This document shows, piece by piece, positions 8,901 through 17,670 of a stretch of DNA of 64,000 nucleotides (its first letter is position 1; every line of letters starts with the position of its first letter). The notes below the pieces were generated by a model. That model saw nothing but the letters and a program-made list of their open reading frames with translations, searched no databases and was not told the DNA's origin. Origin of the DNA: Toxoplasma gondii ME49 (taxonomy: Eukaryota > Apicomplexa > Conoidasida > Eucoccidiorida > Sarcocystidae); assembly GCF_000006565.2 (NCBI RefSeq), contig NC_031478.1:3677127-3741126 (forward strand). The letters run 5' to 3'. A program made the position numbers and the translations under genes.

Positions 8901-10888
8901 AAGCTGCGCAGAGAGGTGTACGTAAACTTGGGCGGGGAGGAGACAGCGAAATGTCGCTGCTCGAGACGATTCAAACCCACATCGGAGACGACATCTACTC
9001 CAGGCTCCACGCCTTGATTCAAAACATCGACTTCGACGCACTCCCGCTGAACGAGGTTCTCCGAGACACCTACCAAGCCCTTCGGGTGTATGTACACCCT
9101 GAGCGGATTCTGAGGGAAGCCAGGCTGCTGCGAATCCGCCTGCCGCCCTTCTCGCCGGTCTACAACTTTCCGTATCCATGGATGCTCGACGAGTCGAGTG
9201 GCCTCGCTGCAGCAGACTCCGTGAAGGAGAGGAGCTTTTTCGACAGACTGCATGCAGAGCCTGCGTCGCCGCCGGGACTTGCTTCGGCACCGAGTCTGCA
9301 TACACCCGGCGTCCTGCCCTCTGCTTCCACGTCTTCTTTGCCTCTGTTTGGGGAGGCGCTCGGTGGCGGGGGACTCGCAAACTCCGGAGCCGGCAGGTCG
9401 AAGAAGCGAAAGAAGGTCCGCGACCGCAGGAGCGAACATCGAGGAAATTTGGAGAGCGTGCATGCAAGAGATGCTGGCGAGGACGCGTTCGTCCTTCGCA
9501 CCGCACACTCCCTCGACTATTCAGCTTCAGTTCTCAAGCATCTTCCCCTTCCTGCCCATCTCACGTCCCTCGGAAAAGAAGGAAACGAGGAAGCCAAGGA
9601 GGACGAGGAAGAAAGAACCGCGCAGGACAAGGAGGCAGAGAGGACAGGCGAACCAGACTGCATCGCGAAGAGCGACGCTGGTGTCTCGTCCCCTCGCTTT
9701 TCACAACAGGGTGTCCGGGGCTCCGGTTCGAGTCTGCGCGAAATGAAACCTGTCTCAATATCTAAACGAAAAAGGCGCAAGTCGCACATGCTCCTTCCTT
9801 CATCCGCTTCTTCCTCTTCGTCCTTCTCTTCTTCTTGTATCACCTCGGCTTCCCAGCGGTGGAGAGCAGAATGTGACGGCTCGTTGTCGGCCCAGAACGC
9901 GGCGGCCGACCCACCATCTCGGCGCGTCGTTCCGCCGCTTTATCTGTATGTGCCAGTGCGTCCGCCCTCTCCTGCTTCCGCGTCGCACAAGGACGCGAAG
10001 GCCGAGATCGGAGACAGAGAGAACCGCGGTCAGCGAGAGACGCGGCAATTCTATCCGTCGCGGTGGCGACGCCTGTCGCGCCTCGAGGCGCTTGCACAGA
10101 AGCCCAAGCGCTTGCAGGTGGAAGCCGAGGTGACGCGGCAACGGTGGCCCGGCGCGCGACGCCTGCTTCTCGCGTTTGCGCGACTCCTTGCTTTCCAGAG
10201 TCTCCGGTGGGAGAACCATCTCGCCTTCTTTCGGAGACTCTTCGCTGTTCGCTGGGCTTCCCGCCTTCAGACCGACTCTGGAGAAGCCACCGGAGACACC
10301 TGCGAGCGCCGCCAGCTCCAGTGCGAGTGTGGGGAGAGAGGAGAGAACGGAGAGAGAGGAGAGAACGGAGAAAGAGGAGAGAACGGAGAGAGAGGAGAGA
10401 GAAAGGAGGGAGGAGGGGGAGCGGAGATGGGGAAGAGTGCCGTGTCTGTCGGGTGTGGAGGCCGCGTGAGAAAGCGCAGAAGGAGAAGGGCGTTGGGTCT
10501 CGTTCAGACGCCCGGAAAGGACGAAGGTGGCGGGGAAAGGCGGCAGGGATTGGGGACTTCGGAGAGTGTACGCACACCAGAAGGCGCACTGCTGCGATTC
10601 TTCCGGCGCTGGTGGGAAGTTGCAAGGAACAGCAAGGAGAAACGAGAGCAGTTCGTGAGCCTTCAGGAGGGGGGGCGACTCAGGAGAGAACCAGATGAAA
10701 AGAGCCATCATGCGGAGTCTCCTTTTGCTTCTCTTCGCGTTTCACTTGTTACTGTTGGAGTCGTCGGGGCCTTCTGTCTCCTCCTCGCTGTGGTTCTTCA
10801 GCAGAGAGGAGTGTCGCTCGGGCGTCCGTCTTTCGCGTCTTCCTTCGCCTCTCTCTTCCAGTTTTTCAGACTCTTTCTCTTTCGCTAG
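5993..10888 (+). CDS. TBC-domain Rab GTPase-activating protein, TBC1D20/Gyp8 type, membrane anchored
   Basis: Single-exon frame of 1631 aa. The TBC domain stimulates GTP hydrolysis by Rab GTPases; the TBC1D20/Gyp8 group is ER-anchored and acts on Rab1/Ypt1. Both catalytic fingers are visible: the IxxDxxR motif as IAKDVARS (Arg446) and the YxQ motif as FYTQGMHD (Gln548). The later helix block SWLITIFAHSFSSLK and HPLFPLYFAATVL (about residues 825-864) resembles TBC1D20. A single hydrophobic span near the C-terminus (VTVGVVGAFCLLLAVVL, about 1585-1601) fits the tail anchor of that group. The protein is about four times longer than animal TBC1D20 because of low-complexity inserts. One insert, with Ser runs and ENLEENRK repeats, splits the TBC domain between residues 548 and 825. 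Family membership is confident; the Rab1 target is inference. Confidence 0.88.
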   Translation: MDMAAKDKAERSEAEAKAGSILGRMRSDSENETTDERAPPESFCICAARASREVVQCIGRRNGVSEDSTREKRHPTESKEKRGRLFALLEEIAFDREGFLCSAFRAVLFPILTGCASPSPTALRLVAFLRARQLVLRRNDRDEEAAGEEARCMQSERKGLKEKQRGSKEGWESQCSSAREEGEGDKTRWGVGDEREKVSVQSNPIEADGGEGEEKTSWVLVCRRGRRRETMIGGGEKEGSGTARKGEQEAKTNWNERYVGRESFDGSLRDTLYRHTLAALRVYSFLVSPAVSPSRRGDRHAERKPLAESEEEQLLFCLRRVAGETAGAAMLLFLHGVPSSGVSSPCWRAPASTAHLSVDSQRRNEETFPAERHSPSEGRDLLALLRAAGVRRSVWDLSPLVEKLKTSSLRRTLTRECRLGDDAWEQEGALFVCPEEKEQIAKDVARSMHHWRLTVEERGDEGDRDGVEGSLRVNSAGRAGPGEVEERRRHNGDRREVEPSCERSEVEGQASGGACESHEEDATCLRGTLQKILHSVVARHSGRLFYTQGMHDVAAALILLLVNAGRFALCGLEWQNEVSLYVTDSAERMRPGPCSFASSSPSPSSSSSALSSSSPAAGVPSASSSAYGEGWASLPPWVSPSKRSVCSLRSRPPAFRAFLSEQPALFEHLADVAFALTERLCVFHLCDFFAASLDASLLPSLALLSLILRQLDPSLHAVFLAASPSFLQDKFSPTSADECSSDEQAQTSSRQNANHRGAKRGKKTDENEKENLEENKKENLEENRKENLEENRKENEENGEGGEDEDVGCMHYPCSTGAELQPCTSWLITIFAHSFSSLKSLCRVLDCSLTAHPLFPLYFAATVLSRQKDLIFREFEEALASPLVGYLPPAVAHTLEARSDQMRRGDETQGGETHRDIRGGNRETETTPGKRRLDGGLVARVLVADERERWKKRKEMGADGSGGGARWSEEAAQRGVRKLGRGGDSEMSLLETIQTHIGDDIYSRLHALIQNIDFDALPLNEVLRDTYQALRVYVHPERILREARLLRIRLPPFSPVYNFPYPWMLDESSGLAAADSVKERSFFDRLHAEPASPPGLASAPSLHTPGVLPSASTSSLPLFGEALGGGGLANSGAGRSKKRKKVRDRRSEHRGNLESVHARDAGEDAFVLRTAHSLDYSASVLKHLPLPAHLTSLGKEGNEEAKEDEEERTAQDKEAERTGEPDCIAKSDAGVSSPRFSQQGVRGSGSSLREMKPVSISKRKRRKSHMLLPSSASSSSSFSSSCITSASQRWRAECDGSLSAQNAAADPPSRRVVPPLYLYVPVRPPSPASASHKDAKAEIGDRENRGQRETRQFYPSRWRRLSRLEALAQKPKRLQVEAEVTRQRWPGARRLLLAFARLLAFQSLRWENHLAFFRRLFAVRWASRLQTDSGEATGDTCERRQLQCECGERGENGERGENGERGENGERGERKEGGGGAEMGKSAVSVGCGGRVRKRRRRRALGLVQTPGKDEGGGERRQGLGTSESVRTPEGALLRFFRRWWEVARNSKEKREQFVSLQEGGRLRREPDEKSHHAESPFASLRVSLVTVGVVGAFCLLLAVVLQQRGVSLGRPSFASSFASLFQFFRLFLFR
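8294..8377 (+). repeat. 24-bp coding minisatellite (ENLEENRK repeats)
   Basis: About three and a half copies of a 24-base unit built on GAGAACCTGGAGGAGAACARG encode ENLEENRK/ENLEENKK in tandem. The array lies in the insert that interrupts the TBC domain. The copies are nearly identical, so its length probably differs between strains. Confidence 0.85.
10333..10402 (+). repeat. 18-bp coding minisatellite (GERGEN repeats)
   Basis: Three to four near-identical copies of an 18-base unit (GGAGAGAGAGGAGAGAAC register) encode GERGEN repeats. They lie in the disordered linker between the TBC domain and the C-terminal membrane span. Confidence 0.85.
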
Positions 10889-12713
10889 TCTCTCGGCATG
10901 TGCACGCTTTCTGGGGAACAGTCCGGTGTCTTTCCTTGCCGAGCTTCTCTCTGTTTTCGCGGACCTCGGGAGGTGTGTTTTGTCTCCTCGTCGTCCGCGC
11001 GAAGCGCCTCGGATCTTCTGGGTGTGCTTGGAGCGTCTGGGGTTTGAGTCTCTGTCTCATTCTCCTTTTTCTGAAAGAACAGCGACGGTCGAGTCTCTGG
11101 TCGAGTGAGTGAGCAGCAGTTTTGCAGGCCGCCGACGCAGGCGCTGAGGGCGCGGTCGCTTTTGCACGTTGTCTTCCGCGTTTCTTCCAAGCGTTTTCCG
11201 GCCTTCCTTCCGAGTTCGTTTTGTCCGTGTGTTTCTGTTTCCGTGATTTGCCTCCTTTTCCCACTGAAAGTTCTCGTTCTCTCTCGGACCCGGTCGCCGC
11301 GCGTCTTGTCCCTACTGTACACCTGGCCTCTCTGGGGTCACTGTGTTCTTCGGTCTCCTCCACCTCGACAGAGCCTTCTTGAAGCGATCAGAAAGGCGAG
11401 AACGACCTTGACGTTCAAGCTGTGAACAGCTGCTGGCTCGCCGGCAAAAAAAGAGAGGCTGGACGCGAGCAAGCGATGTGCGTCGCCCGTCAACATACGG
11501 ACTGCAGAGGCGAACCACCTCGAACGCAACGTACTCCTGTGCAAAGACAACTCTGGTCATCCTGCGTAGCGGTGTTTGGCATTGTGGAACATCACATGGC
11601 ACTGAAACAAGGAGCCGTCGGGTACTGTGTGAGCGTTCTTGGCATAGAGTGCCTGCGTCTCAGAAACGCATGCTCACTACACGTGGATGACGCGGACAAA
11701 CGAGGTGTCTGAAGCCTATTTAACGCGAAAAAAGAGATGCTTTTGAGGCGTTGGGGGGTCTTCGTGCATGCAGTTTGTTAACGGAATGCAAGGTGAAAGG
11801 GACCCGGGGAATCTGGAACGCTGTTTCCTTCTGAACGCTCGATGGAAAGTCCATCTTCTGGTTCTTTTTGCTTCTGCTTCAGTGAAAAAGAAGCAGAGAC
11901 CGACTGACGCTCTGCGTATCGTCCGATCTCTTCCTTCCGCTTGCTCACAGGAATCCGATAACCTTCTAGCAGAAAACCGTCCCTGGCACTTGTCTTCTCT
12001 CCACTTCAGAGAAGTTGTTTTCCTTTGCTTCTCTCGAGCGAGGAAAGGGAGATCAACAGGTGCAGGCGTTCATCCCCCTCGACGCGAGTGTCGGAGGAAG
12101 AACTCTCACTGCGTCTGTGGGTTTCTCGGTCGAAACGCAGCTTCATACTTCAGGTCTCTTGTTGACTTATTGCTTGCACACACGGCCATCCGCCAAGCCA
12201 CGAGCGACGCTGCAGCACAGCCCCGACAGAGAACGCCAGAAGACTCTCAGAAAAAGCAGCGGAAGACTGCGAGAATCCGAGGCGAGAGCGAGAAGAGAGA
12301 ACTCCCGCCCTCGACCCCAGAGACACAGTGGAAAACGGTGGAACCTGTGGAAAAGGTCCCGTCTTTGTTTCTTCTCGCTTTATCTCCACACCTCTATGAA
12401 CAGAAAATTGGACCTTCACATCTGGTTCTCTCCATCGATGCACAGTTGTGCAGAGAAACAGAAACAGGTAGCGAGACCTGGACAGATGTAGCGAGATAAA
12501 GGAAAAATAAAGAGAGATGAAATCGACAGATACGCATGCAGGTAAACGAATGCAGACAAATCGAGACTGAGACAGAGAGATCCCTTAAAACGTCCGTGGA
12601 AAGAAGAGGAGCGAAATGTCCTCGAGCATTGGAAAAACCAGCTTTCAGAAACGCGTAGGCCTGCAAGAGCTGTGTCTCTCGGTTTTCGTCGCTCTCTCTC
12701 CGACTCCTTCTGA
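10889..12713. other. 3' untranslated and spacer DNA between two convergent genes
   Basis: The TBC gene ends at 10888 on the plus strand and the EAPP-like gene ends at 12714 on the minus strand. The open frames here, such as 11768-12499 (+, 243 codons), have no recognisable domain. They sit where the two 3' UTRs should lie, so I did not call them genes. Confidence 0.5.
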
Positions 12714-14343
12714 TCAAGCTTCTCCGGGGAGAACGTGGAAAAAGTGAAACGTTTCAGCTTCGTCGAGCAGCGCGACGGTTGCGCTGCAGGTTGCACACTT
12801 GACTGCATGCGCAGACTGTCCTTCAAGTCCCTCGCAAAAAATCTCTTCTTCCTCTCCTCGTTTTCGATCTGTCTTCTGTGTCGACCCTCTCTTGTTGCCT
12901 CCCCTCTCCCAGCTGCGGTCCTGCACCATCTCTCGAAGGTGGTTGACGAAACTCAACTCTTGACCTTTCTCGCGTTCTCCTCCTGTCTCTCCTCTCTCTC
13001 TGTCTGCTTTGTCTCCTTTGTCTCCTTTGCCCTCTTCGGCTGTTTCCCCTCCGTCTCCTCCCGCTTCGCAGGCTCCGTCTCTGCTTGCCGGTCGAGGCGA
13101 CGAGGACGCTCGGGCGTCTGGCCGCTCTGCCGGGACCCTGTTGCTCGGGGAGACAAACGCGGAGTCGACGACGACGTTGCATGCGGAGACCGCGCGATAC
13201 TGGAAGAGGAACTTCTCGTGTCTGAAAGACGACGCAGGGAAAGCGGATTCACTCATGGCAGCCTCCAAAAAAAGACGCAAAGGGCAGCGCCGGAGCACTC
13301 CGCTCCGCGCGACACAGAGCGTCTCCCCCGCGTTGGTTGTGGACCGTACGAAGAGAAGAAAACGCAAGTTGCTCGGAAACAAAAGAATCCTCTGCCGTCA
13401 AAAGACAGCCAGTCTCTTACCTTTGACACTGGTAGCAGACAGGTGTGAAGCAACCGGGACAGCAGAGAATGGCGTCTGTCGTTCTGTCTCCGACGCGCAG
13501 GTGTTTCGCGACCCATTTCTCGTCTTCTTCGTCTGCAGATGAGTCGTAGAAATCTCCTCCTTCCTCGAGTTCCTTCTCCAGACGCTGTCGCAGCTCGCGG
13601 TCGAGAGCGTCCTCCTCGTCCTCTGCTTCCTCCTCGTCTGCGCGCATCTCCTCTGCGTCTCCGCCGGCCTGCGCGGCTGCACACTCTGGCTGCAACGTTG
13701 GGCGGAGCTTGACCTTCGTCTCCGAAGCGGAGCAGGAAGGCCTCAACTGCTGGTTTTTTTTCTCCTCCCGCTCCCCCAGCTCGCGCTTCTCGGCCGCTGT
13801 GTCGCCCAGCACCACTCGGACTCCGTCGTCATCGTCCCCGAATTGACGGTGGCACACACGCGACTGCGCTGCGTCCTCGGTGGAATCTTCTCGCTTCGGA
13901 TTCTCTCCAGAAAAGCCGCCGCACAGCGTCGGTTCCCAGTAGGCGTCGATGTCGCGCTTCTCTCCATGCTTCCCTCGCAAAGCAGAAGAAGAAGAAGAAG
14001 AAGAAGAAGAAAAGGGAGAAGAAGAGGGCGGAGAGGAAGAAGAGGAGAGAGGAGAGGAAGAAGAGGGATTGCCGTCTGAAGAGCGGCGTTGTTGCTCGAG
14101 AATATACGCAGCAAGCTGCCGGAAGACCGTGTTTGAGCGAAGCTTCCCTGCACTAGAAGAAAGGGAAGAAGAGAGAGAAGAATGAGAAGACGAGGGAGGA
14201 GAAGAGGAAGAACCAGATGAAGAACACAGTGGAGAAGAAGAGGCAGCAGGATCGCCTTCTCTTCCAAGAAGCGAGTTGCTCGCTGCCTTTTGTGGGAGAG
14301 AAGTGGAGAGGAGATTCGCGAGAGGGTTGAGCTCCATGGTCAA
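12714..14343 (-). CDS. EAPP-like (E2F-associated phosphoprotein family) protein, two exons
   Basis: Join 13421..14343 and 12714..13221 on the minus strand, 476 aa; the 199-bp intron has donor AAAG|GTAAGAGA and acceptor CTTTCAG|ACACGAG. The join rebuilds the family block FYDSSADEEDEKWVAK, then CCPGCFTPVCYQCQR joined to HEKFLFQYR. The last exon carries the family C-terminus VKCATCSATVALLDEAE followed by FHFFHVLP. In animals EAPP is a nuclear phosphoprotein that binds E2F factors; here only the family is claimed. The paired CxxC motifs may bind metal. The N-terminal half is Ser-rich, encoded by GAA-type repeats on the plus strand, and a charged Gly/Glu/Lys insert lies between the two Cys pairs. 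The protein is longer than animal EAPP. Start is the first ATG of the frame. Confidence 0.85.
13982..14072. repeat. GAA/GAG-rich simple repeat inside the EAPP-like coding region
   Basis: The plus strand shows uninterrupted GAA triplets followed by degenerate GAGGAAGA units. The minus strand reads them as a polyserine stretch in the EAPP-like protein. Confidence 0.8.
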
Positions 14344-15461
14344 GCTGGGGGGCGTTCAGGAGGACCGACAAGAAAAGAAAGGCAAGGAGAGACACAAGAA
14401 GGAGGAGAGAGAAAAAAACGCGAGGCCAGAAGCGCAGAGGAGGAAATTAGAGACGGCCTGTGATATTTTTCAAAGAAAAACGGACGACTCTTTCTTTTCC
14501 GGCGCGTGCGTCTCTCCGGCCGAAAACAGACCTGCAGTCCTCGCAGAGAGACACGGCATCGTCGTTCTCGTTCTCACTTTCTCCTGTCTTTCGAGTTGCA
14601 TGCATCCGCGATCGCTACAGGAAGTTTTCTTTCCACGATTTGCCTTCTCTCTCGCGCCCAATTGTTTTTTCCCTCTCACGAGAAACACTCGAAACAGCTG
14701 CTGCGCTTCTCGTCGCTGCGCACCGTTTTCGCGGGTGCTGAGCTTGCGCCTTCCTGGAGGTGACTCCAGTCGCAGTGTGAGTTTCGAAGAGAAAAATTTC
14801 GTTTAACTTCCTTTCTGCTCCAACGTAAGAAACCAAGCGAGCGAGAAAAAACGACGACGAGCCTTCACGCCGCATCTGAGAAAAGTCGGACTTCCAGGCC
14901 TCCCGTCTCGCTGCCAGACAAAAGAGCTCCGCATATTTGTTTCGTCTTTTCCATCTTTCTTCTCTGAAAAACACAGATTTCTCTGCCGCGCCTCTACACG
15001 GCCGCGACGATGGTGGAGAAAAGCGATCCAAGAGCGCCTTCCAGCTCTCGGCCACCCGCTTCTCCTCCCGAGTAGCTTCCACGAGTCGCCGTGCTCTCCT
15101 CATTCCCTTGTGTCTTTTCCTTTCTCTCCTGTCCGTCTTCCTCCTATTCTTCTGCTTGGTCTTTCCGGTTTTCTACCTTTCTCTGCTGTCTGCTCATTCC
15201 ACCTCTTCTTCGTCTCACAGTAATCTGTCCTCGACTCATCTGCCCTCGACTCATCTGCCCTCGACTCATCTGGCGGCTCTATTCTCCTTCTCTGTCTTGC
15301 CCTTCCTCGCGTTTCGAGTCTCCTTCGTCGCCTTCTTCTCTGTCTTATCCTCTGTCTTCTCGTTTCTCTTCTCTCTCCTCTCTGTCTTCCTCTCTGTCTT
15401 CCTCTCTGTCTTCCTCTCTGTCTTGTTCTCCCTTTTTCGCGTGTCTGTCAGTCTTCTCGCC
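14344..15461. promoter_or_regulatory. Divergent intergenic region, EAPP-like (-) and membrin (+)
   Basis: About 1.1 kb separates the two start codons, so both promoters should lie here. The half next to membrin is CT-rich. It holds a 15-base tandem repeat (CTCGACTCATCTGCC, three copies near 15230-15272) and CTCTGTCTTC units (about 15370-15425). The membrin frame stays open upstream through this CT-rich stretch but has no in-frame ATG before 15462. An ATGCATGC-type word occurs near 14599. Confidence 0.45.
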
Positions 15462-16256
15462 ATGGACCCCGCACCTTCCGAGGCGTCTCTGTCGACGCTG
15501 TATCCCCTTTGCATGGCCTGTCGGAAGCAAATCGACTCGGTTCTGGCGTCCCTCGAGTCTTCCTCGGCGGCTTCTGCCCCCCTGAGCTCTTCTGTTCCGT
15601 CAGCCGTCTCACGCTCCTCCTCTTCGTCGCTGCCGGTCGCTGTGCAGCAGCGGCTGGTGGCTCTGACTCAGCAGCTGCTTCGCGACGTCGCGCGGATGGA
15701 ATGCATTTTCGAGGGGGAGAAGGCGTCTCTGCCTCCGCAGCAAGTCGCTCTGTGGAAGCGGCGCATCTCTGTGCTTCTGGAAGACAGCTGCGCGGTCCAG
15801 AGCGCCGTGAACATGCAGCTCGGAGCCGTCCACCGCCGCCAGATGGAGGAGACGCGACAGCGGGAGGCGCTGCTCGACTCGCGTCGCGGCCGGAGTGTGG
15901 TGCAGAACCGGGCGTCGGAGCTGAGCTTTGCGCGGGAGCGAGAGAAGCTCGCGGAGAGTCACTCGATGCTCGACGCGATTCTCTCGCAGGGGCGGAGTGC
16001 GCTCGATAAGGTCGTCCAGCAAAACAGTGTGTTGAAGAGCGCGAAGCGCAAGATCCTCGACATGAATACCTCGAGCGGACTCGCGGCCAGCCTCCTGGGT
16101 GCCATCTCTCGCAGGGAAGCCACAGACAGGCGACTCGTTTGGGGAGGCATGTTCCTCACGCTTCTCTTCTTCTTCTTCCTCTACCGCCTCGTCCATAGAA
16201 GCAGAGAGGTGGACGACGCAGACGGCAGCTGGGACGCACTTAACTCGGAGCAGTGA
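15462..16256 (+). CDS. Membrin / GOSR2 (Bos1-type) Qb-SNARE
   Basis: A 264-aa intronless protein. Membrin is the Golgi Qb-SNARE that works with syntaxin 5 in ER-to-Golgi and intra-Golgi fusion. An N-terminal helical region (PLCMACRKQIDSVLASLES onward) precedes the SNARE motif, about residues 165-220. The motif contains ESHSMLDAILSQGRSALD and then VLKSAKRKILDMNTSSGL, which match the family pattern. One membrane anchor follows (MFLTLLFFFFLYRLV). About 20 mostly acidic or polar residues (HRSREVDDADGSWDALNSEQ) come after the anchor, whereas SNAREs usually stop right after it. The start is the only in-frame ATG before the conserved part. Confidence 0.9.
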   Translation: MDPAPSEASLSTLYPLCMACRKQIDSVLASLESSSAASAPLSSSVPSAVSRSSSSSLPVAVQQRLVALTQQLLRDVARMECIFEGEKASLPPQQVALWKRRISVLLEDSCAVQSAVNMQLGAVHRRQMEETRQREALLDSRRGRSVVQNRASELSFAREREKLAESHSMLDAILSQGRSALDKVVQQNSVLKSAKRKILDMNTSSGLAASLLGAISRREATDRRLVWGGMFLTLLFFFFLYRLVHRSREVDDADGSWDALNSEQ

Positions 16257-16442
16257 AGAGGAAAAGCGAAGAGCAAGCAAGAAGACGCGAAGAGGAAATG
16301 CAAACGGTGGAGCGGAGAGCGCGAGACAGTCCCTGGCTCTCGAGGCGACGGCGGGATCTCTCGACGTCTACAGCGAACGGCCGATAGCACGCACATGTCG
16401 CGAGAGGTCTACCTACGTATGTACACTCGTGATTACACACGC

Positions 16443-16476
16443 ATATACACAATAATATATACATATAATAATATAT

Positions 16477-16522
<46 letters not shown>

Positions 16523-16588
16523 TATATATATATATATATATTCATATATATATATATTCATATATATATATATATATATTTATATGTA
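16443..16588. repeat. AT microsatellite block 1
   Basis: A run of about 145 bases of TATATA/ATATAT with occasional TTCATAT interruptions, downstream of the membrin stop codon. Confidence 0.95.
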
Positions 16589-17411
16589 TGGAGAAGAGAG
16601 AGAAACCGCGAGGTCGCACCTGTTCCTTCTCTGTGTTGTGGCAGCTCTGCTTTTCGTTGTCTTTGTGTTGCTTCTTTGCATTTGGTGAAGTGCAAAGCCT
16701 TCCGCCCAGAAGGAAGTCGAAAGAGGTCGGTCGGTCCACACTGTTCCACACTGGCTTCTCGTCTTTCGTCTCGGATTTGGATGTTCGTCACTGTCACCTC
16801 TCTCGAATGGCTCTCTTCGCGGTCCTGGGTCTCTCCTTGTCTCAGTCTGCATGCTCGCTCTTTTCGGTGACCCTTTCTCTCCCACTGTCCTCGGTCTTTT
16901 CTGTCTCTGTGCGGTCGTTTCCTCACTCTGTTCTCTCGCACTTCACCGTTTACTGACTTTTTAGTCTCTCGACCTCCTCGTTCGCGAATCTTTTTTCTCC
17001 TTTCGTCTCGGAGTTGTCTGTTTCCTGCTCCTGTTAGTTGCGTATCTTCCTCCTCGTAGTTCGTCGGTCTCCGGTCTTCTCTGGTTCTCGAAACTCCTTG
17101 GAGTCTTTCTTCGCTTCCGAAGAGACAGGACATCCTTGCCATGTCGCGACGGATACCTTCACTGGGGAGTCCATGTCCCTGCCGGTACAGGCACTTGATT
17201 TTTTCGTGAAAACCTTTTCGAAGTTGTGTCTCACTGGGTCTCTCCGTGCTCTCTGAAGAGAGCAAAGAACGTATCAGGTGACCTCTCTTCCAGCCCTCTC
17301 GGTAGAGGCTCTCTCGAGTTGGGCGTACCCTCCGGTGCGGGTGAACGCGTGAGCAAGCTCACCAGAAACGTGAATGCATCTCGCCTCCAACGCAACACCA
17401 ATTCTGAAGTA

Positions 17412-17461
17412 GATATATATGTATATATAATATATATATATATATGTAAATGCATATGTAA

Positions 17462-17496
<35 letters not shown>
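17412..17496. repeat. AT microsatellite block 2
   Basis: Two TA runs flank the island ATGTAAATGCATATGTAA. Confidence 0.95.
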
Positions 17497-17498
<2 letters not shown>

Positions 17499-17610
17499 GA
17501 GTTGTTCTCTTGATGTCACTGAAATCAGATATCCATTTGTAATGCACACATCTATCTCGAATGTTCATTTGAATGGTGCTCAGGTGGGATATTTACGAAT
17601 ACGTAAACTT

Positions 17611-17670
17611 ATGTATGCATATATATATATATATATATATTTATATACAATATTCATAGGTATATATTTG
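17611..17670. repeat. AT microsatellite block 3
   Basis: An (AT)n run of about 25 bases is followed by degenerate TATATAC and TATATATTT units. Confidence 0.9.

Noticed and set aside
11768..12499. 243-codon plus-strand ORF between two convergent genes
   Set aside because: No domain, no splice context, and it lies where two 3' UTRs should be.
16395..16688. Tyr/Ile repeat ORFs across the AT microsatellites
   Set aside because: Pure translations of simple repeats in several frames.
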